NCBI GenBank assembly: GCA_910576335.1
Contig: CAJTIU010000002.1
Coordinates: forward strand, 173,305-237,304
Origin: Lachnospiraceae bacterium
GTDB taxonomy: Bacteria; Bacillota; Clostridia; Lachnospirales; Lachnospiraceae
Direction of reading: 5' to 3'
DNA: 64,000 nt
Part shown: positions 16,953 to 25,105 of the stretch, piece by piece
Layout of the letters: each line of letters begins with the position of its first letter
Numbering within the stretch: position 1 is the stretch's first letter
Notes under the pieces: model-generated
Database searches by the model: none
The model's input: the letters and a program-made list of their open reading frames with translations, nothing else
Told to the model about the DNA's origin: nothing
Made by a program: the position numbers and the translations under genes

Positions 16953-18896
16953 ATGATACTGGCATGCCATGGAATTAGCAAGTCATTTGGCGAGGAGGTC
17001 ATCGTAAAGAATGGCTCGTTTCATATAGAAGAACATGAGAAGGCGGCACTGGTGGGGATCAACGGCGCCGGGAAGACTACCATTTTAAAAATGATCACAG
17101 GCGAACTTCCGCCTGACGAAGGCGGTGTGATCCTCACAAAAGGGAAGACACTGGGTTATTTGGCGCAGCATCAGGATATGACAGGAGGCGGCACCATCTA
17201 TGAAGAAGTAAAGACCGCAAAGTCCGAACTGATCGCCATGGAACAGCAGATCCGCGCAATCGAGCTTGAAATGAAGCAGCTGGACGGAGATGAGCTCAGC
17301 CGGCGTATGGACACCTACCACAGACTTATGACCGCTTTTGAAAACAACAACGGATATGCATACGAAAGTGAAATTACAGGGGTTCTGAAAGGACTTGGAT
17401 TTGAGGACGCAGATTTCGGCAGGCATACAGATACCCTCTCCGGCGGGCAGAAGACCCGGGTATCCCTTGGAAAGCTTCTTCTCACAAAGCCGGACATCCT
17501 CCTTCTTGATGAGCCGACGAACCATTTGGATCTGAATTCCATCGCATGGCTTGAAACGTATCTTCTCAATTATCCGGGAGCAGTGCTGATCGTATCCCAT
17601 GACCGGTATTTTTTGAACCGGGTGGCAACAAAGATCGTTGAAATCGAAAGCGGCGGGCTTATGACTTACATAGGCAACTACAGCTCTTATGCCGAAAAGA
17701 AAAAACAGCTCCGGGATGCAAGGCTTAAGGAATATCTGAATCAGCAGCAGGAAATTAAGCATCAGGAGGCTGTCATTGAGAAGCTGCGCTCCTTTAACCG
17801 GGAAAAATCCATCAGGCGTGCAGAGAGCCGGGAAAAGATGCTGGAAAAGATCAGGCCTGTGGAAAAACCAGTGGAGCTCCACACGGAGATCCATCTAAAG
17901 CTCACCCCGTCAAAGACGAGCGGAAACGACGTACTCTCTGTAGAACACTTAAGCAAAGCCTTCCCGCCCCAGACCTTATTTACAGACGTGAATTTTGAGA
18001 TAAAGCGCGGGGAGCATGTGGCAGTCATAGGTGACAACGGAACCGGAAAAACCACGCTTCTGAAAATATTAAACCAGGTAATACCTGCCGATTCCGGTTC
18101 CTTCCGTCTTGGAACGAATGTACAGATCGGCTACTATGACCAGGAGCACCATGTCCTCCATATGGACAAGACCATATTCGACGAGATTTCAGATGATTAC
18201 CCGTCCCTTACCGGTACTGAGATCCGCAACATGCTGGCAGCATTCCTCTTTACAGGGGATGACGTATTCAAGCTGATCGGGGACTTAAGCGGCGGCGAGA
18301 GGGGACGGGTATCCCTGGCTAAGCTTATGCTGTCAGAAGCGAATTTCCTCATTCTCGACGAGCCAACCAACCACCTGGACATTACCTCCAAGGAGATTTT
18401 GGAAAAGGCGCTCAATGATTACAGCGGTACCGTACTCTATGTATCCCATGACAGGTACTTTATCAATCAGACCGCTGCAAGAATCCTGGATCTAGTAAAC
18501 AGAACCTTCGTAAACTACATTGGAAACTACGATTACTATCTCGAAAAGAAAGACGAACTTACCAAAACCTATACTGACAGCCCCAGGTCTGGTTCCGGCG
18601 GAAAACATTCATACGGCAGCCCTTCCATCACCTCTTCCGCCCCGCCTTCTTCCCGGCTAAGCTGGCAGGAGCAAAAAGAAGCCCAGGCAAAAGAACGTAA
18701 ACGGCTGAATGACCTGAAAAAAACCGAAGAACGGATTGCAGTCCTGGAACAGCGCAGCACAGAAATAGATGAGGCCATGACCCGGGAAGAGATCTACACA
18801 AGCTCCGTAAAATGCCAGGAACTCTCAAAAGAAAAAGCAGATATTGAAGCAGAGCTGGAGACATTGTATGAAACGTGGGAGGCTCTAGCCGAATAA
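16953..18896 (+). CDS. ABC-F family ATPase (ribosome-associated)
   Basis: A 647-residue soluble protein with two fused ABC ATPase domains and no membrane segment. The first domain has GINGAGKT (Walker A), LSGGQKTRV and ILLLDEPTNHLD; the second has GDNGTGKT, LSGGERGRV and LILDEPTNHLD. The interdomain linker is rich in K, E and R (about residues 240-310), as expected for the P-site tRNA-interaction motif. The tail is a serine/glycine linker (about 540-570) followed by a coiled coil. ABC-F proteins act on ribosomes as translation factors or antibiotic-resistance factors; which applies here cannot be told. GGAGGGG precedes the ATG. It ends seven bases before a long palindrome. Confidence 0.92.
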   Translation: MILACHGISKSFGEEVIVKNGSFHIEEHEKAALVGINGAGKTTILKMITGELPPDEGGVILTKGKTLGYLAQHQDMTGGGTIYEEVKTAKSELIAMEQQIRAIELEMKQLDGDELSRRMDTYHRLMTAFENNNGYAYESEITGVLKGLGFEDADFGRHTDTLSGGQKTRVSLGKLLLTKPDILLLDEPTNHLDLNSIAWLETYLLNYPGAVLIVSHDRYFLNRVATKIVEIESGGLMTYIGNYSSYAEKKKQLRDARLKEYLNQQQEIKHQEAVIEKLRSFNREKSIRRAESREKMLEKIRPVEKPVELHTEIHLKLTPSKTSGNDVLSVEHLSKAFPPQTLFTDVNFEIKRGEHVAVIGDNGTGKTTLLKILNQVIPADSGSFRLGTNVQIGYYDQEHHVLHMDKTIFDEISDDYPSLTGTEIRNMLAAFLFTGDDVFKLIGDLSGGERGRVSLAKLMLSEANFLILDEPTNHLDITSKEILEKALNDYSGTVLYVSHDRYFINQTAARILDLVNRTFVNYIGNYDYYLEKKDELTKTYTDSPRSGSGGKHSYGSPSITSSAPPSSRLSWQEQKEAQAKERKRLNDLKKTEERIAVLEQRSTEIDEAMTREEIYTSSVKCQELSKEKADIEAELETLYETWEALAE

Positions 18897-18903
18897 AACA
18901 AAG

Positions 18904-18941
18904 TTGGGGACGGGGCATTTTTAAAAATGCCCCGTCCCCAA
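18904..18941. repeat. Palindromic repeat family 1, copy 1
   Basis: A perfect 38-bp palindrome; each arm reads TTGGGGACGGGGCATTTTT from the outside inwards. It lies between the convergent ABC-F and DUF4143 genes, seven bases past the ABC-F stop. Confidence 0.95.
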
Positions 18942-18972
18942 ATCAGAACTTCAAATTACCTATAACGTATTC

Positions 18973-20169
18973 TTACTTTTCTAGAAGCCATTCCGCAATA
19001 TTACATATCTCAATGCCTTCATATGTGTATCTCGGATGTTTGGTTCTGGCAATTACTTTTTTGGGATACGCATCCCGTATGCTTAAAAGCGGTGCAACCT
19101 CCCTTTTAAACGTGTCCCCGCCGGTAATATTATCGCTGACCTGAACATATATTTTTTCACTTCCACACTGAGCCACAAAATCAATTTCTTTTTGATACAG
19201 TTTTCCCACATAGACATCAAAGCCTCTTCGGAGAAGCTCCATACAGACAATATTTTCATATATCCGCCCATAGTCCATATTCCTGCTGCCCAGAACCGCA
19301 TAGCGAATGCCTGTGTCGCACAGATAAAATTTATCCAGGGATTCCAAATACCTCTTTCCCCGGATATCATATCTCTTAATGTCATAAAAGACGAAGGCAT
19401 TACACAAATATTTAATATACTTTCCGATTGTCATATGGTTGGTAATAATCTTGTTTTCAGATAAGATATTGCTCACCTTATTGGGGGAAGTCAAATTGCT
19501 TACATTATCCATCAGAAATTCACTGAGCCGCTGTAGTACCGTAGTATCGGAAAGATTATACTTCTGTACAAGATCTCTAGTTACAATTGTTTCATAAACT
19601 TCTTTAATGTAATTTGTTCTATCCTTTTCGGTTCGATATACATAAGAACCCGCCAGTCCGCCGTTTACGGAATAATCCTCAAAAAGCTGTTCTCTGTCTT
19701 TGATATCACTGTAATATTCACAATATTCCTCAAAGCTAAAAGGAAATACAGGAATCTCAACATATCTTCCTGTAAAAAGCGTTGCCAGATCCGCACTTAA
19801 TAAAAAGGCGTTTGAGCCCGTAAGATAAATGTCATACTTTCTTTTTGCATACAGGCTGTTAATGGCAAGTTCAAATCCGGGACACATTTGCACCTCATCA
19901 ACAAAGACATAATTTGCCTTTCCTGCCTGATGCTGCTCTTCCACGTAATGATGAAGCGCATGATACTCTTTGATTTTCTCAAATTCCAGATCCATATAAT
20001 CTATATAAATAATATTGACATTGTCAAAATTATTCTGCAGATATTCTACAAAAGCCTGCATCATCTGAGATTTTCCAGAACGCCTAATTCCCGTAATGAT
20101 TTTTATATCCGGAGTATCTTTCAAATCAATCATTCTGTCTAAATATCGTTTCCTCAAAATGGTCTTCAT
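18973..20169 (-). CDS. AAA_14/DUF4143 ATP-binding protein
   Basis: A 398-residue ATPase of the AAA_14 plus DUF4143 family. The P-loop is GIRRSGKSQMM (near residue 30), and VFVDEVQMCPG is the Walker B segment, followed by LTGSNAFLL. The C-terminal half has a restriction-endonuclease-like pattern (FYLCDTGIRYAV, then ENIVCMELLRRG and EIDFVAQ...KIYVQVS). The ATG at 20167-20169 is preferred to a TTG six codons upstream. No role is established for this family, though mobility, defence and toxin-like roles have been suggested. Two copies of an A/T-rich dyad sit just upstream. Confidence 0.85.
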   Translation of the reverse strand: MKTILRKRYLDRMIDLKDTPDIKIITGIRRSGKSQMMQAFVEYLQNNFDNVNIIYIDYMDLEFEKIKEYHALHHYVEEQHQAGKANYVFVDEVQMCPGFELAINSLYAKRKYDIYLTGSNAFLLSADLATLFTGRYVEIPVFPFSFEEYCEYYSDIKDREQLFEDYSVNGGLAGSYVYRTEKDRTNYIKEVYETIVTRDLVQKYNLSDTTVLQRLSEFLMDNVSNLTSPNKVSNILSENKIITNHMTIGKYIKYLCNAFVFYDIKRYDIRGKRYLESLDKFYLCDTGIRYAVLGSRNMDYGRIYENIVCMELLRRGFDVYVGKLYQKEIDFVAQCGSEKIYVQVSDNITGGDTFKREVAPLLSIRDAYPKKVIARTKHPRYTYEGIEICNIAEWLLEK

Positions 20170-20179
20170 TAATTCACTC

Positions 20180-20288
20180 ACTTTCAAAAATCAAATTTTT
20201 TTCTTTTTTTGAAATTAGTATATCATGATTGCAGAAAATATGCAATGAGCTTACTTTCAAAAATCAAATTACTTTTGTTTTTTGAAAG
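20180..20288. repeat. Duplicated A/T-rich dyad upstream of the DUF4143 ATPase gene
   Basis: The 18-mer ACTTTCAAAAATCAAATT occurs at 20180-20197 and again at 20253-20270, 73 bp apart (about seven helical turns). Each copy begins a dyad closed by TTTTTTGAAA (ends near 20213 and 20288). The downstream copy directly abuts the coding start, so these are plausible operator sites. Confidence 0.6.
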
Positions 20289-20344
20289 CACTTATTTGTA
20301 TTCCTATTGCGTAAGATCTAATTATATAAAAACAAAAGCACAGC

Positions 20345-20379
20345 AATACAGGGAGAATTTTAAACACTCTCCCTGTATT
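20345..20379 (-). terminator. Hairpin downstream of the DUF1593 gene
   Basis: A perfect 12-bp stem (20345-20356 with 20368-20379) closes an 11-base loop, 23 bp past the stop codon. The U-tract is poor on the minus strand, so termination strength is uncertain. Confidence 0.6.
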
Positions 20380-20402
20380 ATTTCTTACTATAAGTTCTTT
20401 TA

Positions 20403-22667
20403 TTATTGGACGGTAATAACGACTCTTTGGTAATGTGACATATAGTTTTCTCTTTTGTCTCTTACCTTTACAATCATATGAATGGTATCGCCGCTCTTTG
20501 CATCCTTTGGAATAGTAATTGTGGCAATATGCTTTGAACTATTTTCTTCTGGAAGAAGCTTTCCATCAGAATCCCCACTGTAGCTATCCGCCTCATAATA
20601 CTGCCACCATTCATAACTTATCCTGTCCCCATCCGGATCAGTTGCCGCTGCATGCAGTGTAACCCTCTCACCAGGTGCCGCTGTCAAGTCAGTGCCCTCG
20701 CTGACACTTACAGTCGGTCTATGGTTCGCCTTGCCGTAATCAGATGCCACACACCAGTCTGCTCTTGATGCAAAATCATTCTGGATATCATCAAACCATC
20801 TTGTAAAAGTATATGCCGAGCTCATACCGCCTGCAATATTGCCCGCTTCGTCCCTCAGATATGGATTATAGTCAAAGGCACATCCGTTTGCTCTGTAAAC
20901 ATTATCCGTATCTTTTACAAATCTTCCATTCCATCCTCCATAAGCAGGATCCTCCAGGTTGCGGAGCCCTGTATCCAACAGATAGAAATATGCCGGGGAA
21001 TCCCCTTCTGAAAGGAATCCGTCATCCGATGAATTCAAGTGGTAATTTGCCAGTAACGGACCGTGACCATTCTTAATGTTACCAAACATCCAGTCTCCAG
21101 AAAAGGTGGTTGTCAACTCCGGTTCTCTCGTGTTCCCGGCAATATTGGCCATCCATGGATAAGCAAATGTCCAGAAAATTCCATCAAGTCCTTTATTTTG
21201 CGTTCCGTCCACAATCGCACGAATCTCTGGCCACTCTTTGGAGATGTACTCAGAATAAGTTTCATCCTGCTCTCCAATAAGGTACAAAAAGGCTTTCCTG
21301 TTTATTTTCTCGCAGATTGCATTCCACTCTGAGGAATTAGCATATTCTTCCTGAATGGATTTTAATGCCATGGCAATCGTGTTGGATCCTCCCCACGCCT
21401 GTAGGTATAAAGTTCTCTCATCATCATCTAACAGGGCCTCTTTAACCAGACGGGATCCCTCTGTCTCCCCTGTCATATCGCCTTTGAATTTGATGTTTCC
21501 TTCCTTAACAATGCTCTGAAGGTAATTTGGTGCAGGATATCCGTCGGCATGTACTTTTAAGTTCTCATATACCTTTGCGTAATCATCCAGAAGTCCTTTT
21601 GCCCAGTCTGTTCCTGCCCAGGAGTTCATCTCCACACCTGTTTCAGGGTCGCCTGCCCAGTGGAACTGGGAACTCGTAAACACCAGACCCTCCAAATCTA
21701 TTTCATTTGCATACAGCATCAGGCGCATAAAGGAATTTTGATCATCCGCCTCCGCATCAGATGTTACGATAGTACGTATTTTGCTTTCCTGTACGACTGC
21801 CACATTTACAACCGTACTTATTCCACTTCCGTCTGCAGCTGAAATAGTAATCTCAGCATTCCCTTTGGCATGTGCCTGAATCATGCCGGATTCACTGACC
21901 GTTGCCACATCAGGATCGGATGTATTGTAATTCAACTTCTTATTTGCTGCATTTTCCGGAGTCACCGTTACATTAATCTGCTTTGGCGTACCCACTTCTA
22001 GCTTAATAGAGGTCTCTTCTGCCAATATACCGGATACCTTAACCTCGGATGCCGTTTTTGTCTTAACCGTAATCTGAATGGAAACACTCTTTTTACTGCC
22101 ATCTGTTGTACTGACATTAACAGTAGCCTTTCCTTCTTTCTTTGCCGTAATCAGACCCGTTGAAGATACACTTGCAATACTATTGTCAGAGGATGTGTAT
22201 TTCAGCTTCTTCACACTGGCATTCCCGGGCTTAATGGAAACCTTAACCGCCTTTGTTGCTCCAACCTCCATTACAGTACTTGAAAAATCCGTTGTCAGGC
22301 TTTTAATCAGTCTCTTTTTTACAGTCACCTTACAGGCCGCCTTTAATGTCTTTTTATTTTTGTCTTTAGCGGTAGCTGTAATCGTAGCTTTTCCTGCCTT
22401 AAGCCCTTTTACAATCCCCTTTTTGTCTACTTTTGCTACTTTTTTGTTAGAGCTTTTCCAGTTAATTTTCGCAGATGCACTTTTTGGGGCTTTTGTAACC
22501 TTAAGTTTCTTTTTTGCTCCCACGTAAACAGTGGCTTTCTTCGGAACAGATATTTTCTGCAGAGGCTTCTTTGCGGCCTCAGCCTGCAAAGTATTTCCAG
22601 GCATTACAAAGGAAGCACCAACCATGACGAATGCCAGAAAACCCGCTAATAATTGTTTCTTTCTCAT
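20403..22667 (-). CDS. Secreted Big_2 / DUF1593 (nucleoside-hydrolase-like) protein
   Basis: A 754-residue exported protein. A signal peptide (about 1-31, ending in ALA-like LQAEA) is followed by three Big_2 immunoglobulin-like domains (about 35-290). A DUF1593 domain follows (about 297-640), starting with IVTSDAEADDQNSFMRLMLY, which resembles the D-rich calcium site of nucleoside hydrolases. A C-terminal Ig-like domain (about 650-754) has TDPDGDRISYEWWQY. DUF1593 proteins are thought to act on glycans or nucleosides, with no defined substrate. The promoter matches that of the kinase operon 4 kb upstream, including tandem 21-bp repeats, so it is the best candidate target of that two-component system. 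AAAGGAG precedes the ATG. Confidence 0.88.
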   Translation of the reverse strand: MRKKQLLAGFLAFVMVGASFVMPGNTLQAEAAKKPLQKISVPKKATVYVGAKKKLKVTKAPKSASAKINWKSSNKKVAKVDKKGIVKGLKAGKATITATAKDKNKKTLKAACKVTVKKRLIKSLTTDFSSTVMEVGATKAVKVSIKPGNASVKKLKYTSSDNSIASVSSTGLITAKKEGKATVNVSTTDGSKKSVSIQITVKTKTASEVKVSGILAEETSIKLEVGTPKQINVTVTPENAANKKLNYNTSDPDVATVSESGMIQAHAKGNAEITISAADGSGISTVVNVAVVQESKIRTIVTSDAEADDQNSFMRLMLYANEIDLEGLVFTSSQFHWAGDPETGVEMNSWAGTDWAKGLLDDYAKVYENLKVHADGYPAPNYLQSIVKEGNIKFKGDMTGETEGSRLVKEALLDDDERTLYLQAWGGSNTIAMALKSIQEEYANSSEWNAICEKINRKAFLYLIGEQDETYSEYISKEWPEIRAIVDGTQNKGLDGIFWTFAYPWMANIAGNTREPELTTTFSGDWMFGNIKNGHGPLLANYHLNSSDDGFLSEGDSPAYFYLLDTGLRNLEDPAYGGWNGRFVKDTDNVYRANGCAFDYNPYLRDEAGNIAGGMSSAYTFTRWFDDIQNDFASRADWCVASDYGKANHRPTVSVSEGTDLTAAPGERVTLHAAATDPDGDRISYEWWQYYEADSYSGDSDGKLLPEENSSKHIATITIPKDAKSGDTIHMIVKVRDKRENYMSHYQRVVITVQ

Positions 22668-22689
22668 ATGTTCTCCTTTCTTTTTTTCG

Positions 22690-22727
22690 CAGGAACCCTT
22701 TCGCGATCCATGGTACCAAGGTTCCTG
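22690..22727 (-). other. Leader hairpin in the DUF1593 mRNA
   Basis: CAGGAACC (22690-22697) pairs with GGTTCCTG (22720-22727) in the 5' untranslated region, ending about 10 bases before the ribosome binding site. Role unknown. Confidence 0.45.
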
Positions 22728-22747
22728 TTCTGTTATCAGCCACTTTT

Positions 22748-22810
22748 ATTATATATGTTATTTTTTAGGAAAAAAATAAGAGTTGTACCGCAAAATATAA
22801 CGTTTGTAAC
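22748..22810 (-). promoter_or_regulatory. Activator-type promoter of the DUF1593 gene with tandem 21-bp repeats
   Basis: On the minus strand TATAAT (22748-22753) has no recognisable -35. Two adjacent 21-bp direct repeats lie upstream. The distal one (22790-22810) begins GTTACAAACGTTATATTTT and the proximal one (22769-22789) begins GGTACAACTCTTATTTTTT. The proximal repeat covers the -35 position and stops 15 bp from the -10, as in class II activation. The kinase operon promoter at 26761-26823 has the same layout and spacing. Confidence 0.8.
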
Positions 22811-22812
22811 CA

Positions 22813-22852
22813 GTTGGGGACGGGGCATTTTTAAAAATGCCCCGTCCCCAAC
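22813..22852. repeat. Palindromic repeat family 1, copy 2
   Basis: A perfect 40-bp palindrome, identical to copy 1 in its 38-bp core. It lies four bases past the response regulator stop and two bases upstream of the DUF1593 activator repeats. Confidence 0.95.
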
Positions 22853-22856
22853 CGAA

Positions 22857-23570
22857 CTATCCCTGCTTCCTGTATTGCTTCGGCGTGATCTTCATCTTCT
22901 CCTTAAAGTGCTTGATAAAATATGCCGGATTGGAATATCCCACCTGCACTGCGATATCCGACACCCTGCAGTCGGAATGCAGCAAAAGCTTCTTCGCTTT
23001 CTCCATTCTTACAAAGGTGATGTAATCCCGCAGCGACATATCTGCATACTCCCTGAAAATGCGGGAAAAATAGTTCGGATGAACAAAATATCTTTCTGCC
23101 AGTTCTTCCCTGCTCAGTGGTTCGTCGCAGTGTGCCTTGATGTACTCCTTTGCCTTTTCCACAACTGCTTTTGCGTCTGCCGCATCGGACTCATCTGTTC
23201 CCACGCCTTTCTGTATAGCCTGCAGCAGGGCGTCCTTCAAGTCTTTCATTTTTATTGGTTTCAGCAGATAGTCAGACACCCCAAGTCGGAGCGCCATTGC
23301 CGCATAGTCAAATTCAGCATGTCCGGTAGAAAAGATCACTTCAATCTCCATCTTACGATTCCGGATCCATTTTGTCAGATCATGTCCGCTTCCATCCGGC
23401 ATCTCAATATCACAGATTACGATCGCGACCAGGTGCTTTTTTAAGATCTCAACGGCTTTTCTGACACAATTGGCCCGGTAAATGTGCTCAAACTCAATCC
23501 CGCTTTTCTCTACCAGCATCTCGATCAGATCCACTTCAATCTCTTCATCATCTACGATCAGTAAATTCAA
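22857..23570 (-). CDS. AraC-type response regulator (YesN-like)
   Basis: A 237-residue regulator. The receiver domain (about 1-120) has the acidic pair VDDEE at 7-10, the phospho-acceptor D54 in VICDIEMPDG, a STGHAEF switch segment and K in LLKPIK. The C-terminal AraC HTH pair (about 135-235) shows LSREELAERYFVHPNYFSRIFREY and VSDIAVQVGYSNPAYFIKHFKEK. It starts two bases past the solute-binding protein stop, so the operon is tight. The likely targets are the two promoters with tandem 21-bp repeats, its own operon and the DUF1593 gene. Confidence 0.93.
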   Translation of the reverse strand: MNLLIVDDEEIEVDLIEMLVEKSGIEFEHIYRANCVRKAVEILKKHLVAIVICDIEMPDGSGHDLTKWIRNRKMEIEVIFSTGHAEFDYAAMALRLGVSDYLLKPIKMKDLKDALLQAIQKGVGTDESDAADAKAVVEKAKEYIKAHCDEPLSREELAERYFVHPNYFSRIFREYADMSLRDYITFVRMEKAKKLLLHSDCRVSDIAVQVGYSNPAYFIKHFKEKMKITPKQYRKQG

Positions 23571-23572
23571 TT

Positions 23573-25054
23573 CTACTCTCCCTTCCCGTTTCTTTTTCTC
23601 CAGTTATCAAACTGTTTCTGCTCCTCCCGGATAATCAAGTCCAGACCGCTGCTTTTCATTTCATCCATCATCTTTTTTCCGCCCTCCTCCGGGTTGTCTA
23701 ATCCGCTTTCCAAGATCCACCTGTAATCATGGTAGATATCCATGACTCTTGCATATTCTGCTGCCACACTGCTATAATCGAAGTTAAATCCCATCTTCGG
23801 CCCCTTCCCCGCAGACTCATTCTTCGTTTTCACCTGCTCCCAGAAATCCAGGTCATTCCCCTCCCACACATGGGAAATGTACTGGTTCGGCATGTTGTAG
23901 TTGTTCCACAGGAAGGGATCCTCCCTCTCTTTCTGTGCATGGGTAATATGTCCGTCCTTAGTTTTTTTATAATGAACTCCTTCCACTCCGTAGCAGAGAA
24001 GATTCTCAATTTCAGGATTGGAATAGAAGAGATTCAGAAGCTTCATGGAGGCTTCCGGGGAGGCACTGTTAGAGGTAATAACATAAGGCATGGAGGCATA
24101 GCCTCTGTGCATCAGGCTGGAAGGCTCTGGGGAAACCCGCACCATCTCCATATCTCCAATCTTAAAATTCTCATGTTCCCCGCTCCATGCGGCTTTCCTC
24201 TCTGTATATGCGAACAGCTCTCCCCTTTTGACCCTGGAGTACACATCCTCTGCCACCCCGAAAACATCCTCATTAAGGTACCCCTTTAAATACCACCGGT
24301 GTACCCTCTGTAATGCACTCTTATATTCTTCTGATTCAAAGGCACTTACCAGTCTGCCGTCCTCTTCGCAGACAGTCAGGGAGATCCCTGATGAGGTGTC
24401 CAGGAAATCCAGATTCGCAGAAAGAAGTGTATTACCTGGCTCTGCTCCTGAAGACAGCACAGTTATTTCCGGTTCCTTCTCCCTTACAGTCTTAAATACA
24501 TGCTCCAGATCTTCCATCGTCCGGATTCCATATGGATCTAGCCCGTATTTTTCCAGTATATCTTTGCGCATGACGTAGCAATTCCTCTGCTGCGTATAAT
24601 CTCCATTCACGGGAATACCATAAAGCACGCCGTGAATATCACAGGAATGGATCTGTTCCTCTCCAACCTGCCTTGCGATATCCTGCCCATACTGCTCCAG
24701 CAGGCGGTCTAGAGGCAGCAGCTTCCCATCTACATAGCAATCCATAAAGGCTCCAAATCCTGCCATCATAATATCCAGCTGCTCTGGCGTAGACAGCATC
24801 AGCATAGCCTTTTCAAAATACTGGCCCGAGGTGGAAAATTCCGGAAATTCTACTGTTATACCAAGTTCATTCTGTGTAATTTCATTGATTTTTTCCTGCA
24901 CCATTTCCACATCTTCCCGGGGTATGCCGGTAAAAGGAACCGCTGCGACCAGCTTCGTATATTCAAGTTCTGCAGAATGACCAAAAACAGCTGCACCTAA
25001 TGTACCCAAGGCTAGAATTCCCATCATACACAGGGCCGTTATATATTTTTTCAT
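23573..25054 (-). CDS. Extracellular solute-binding protein within a two-component operon
   Basis: A 493-residue exported protein of the family 1 sugar-binding class. The N-terminus is a signal peptide (cleavage probably after GHSA near residue 28) without a lipobox cysteine, which is unusual for a Gram-positive binding protein. The C-terminus (KMGFNFDYSSVAAEYARVMDIY) resembles DUF3502 of LplA/YesO-like proteins. It lies between the histidine kinase and the response regulator, and no ABC permease or ATPase gene is nearby. This context suggests a ligand receptor for the kinase rather than an importer part. Ligand unknown; a saccharide is likely by family. Confidence 0.85.
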   Translation of the reverse strand: MKKYITALCMMGILALGTLGAAVFGHSAELEYTKLVAAVPFTGIPREDVEMVQEKINEITQNELGITVEFPEFSTSGQYFEKAMLMLSTPEQLDIMMAGFGAFMDCYVDGKLLPLDRLLEQYGQDIARQVGEEQIHSCDIHGVLYGIPVNGDYTQQRNCYVMRKDILEKYGLDPYGIRTMEDLEHVFKTVREKEPEITVLSSGAEPGNTLLSANLDFLDTSSGISLTVCEEDGRLVSAFESEEYKSALQRVHRWYLKGYLNEDVFGVAEDVYSRVKRGELFAYTERKAAWSGEHENFKIGDMEMVRVSPEPSSLMHRGYASMPYVITSNSASPEASMKLLNLFYSNPEIENLLCYGVEGVHYKKTKDGHITHAQKEREDPFLWNNYNMPNQYISHVWEGNDLDFWEQVKTKNESAGKGPKMGFNFDYSSVAAEYARVMDIYHDYRWILESGLDNPEEGGKKMMDEMKSSGLDLIIREEQKQFDNWRKRNGKGE

Positions 25055-25105
25055 TTTTTCTCTGATTCTCTCTTTCTTCCTTCTCTTTATCTGTCAGGGA
25101 ACAGA

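Noticed and set aside
18904..18941. Transposon terminal inverted repeat
   Set aside because: Copies are single perfect palindromes, not paired ends around an internal gene, and no target-site duplication was evident.
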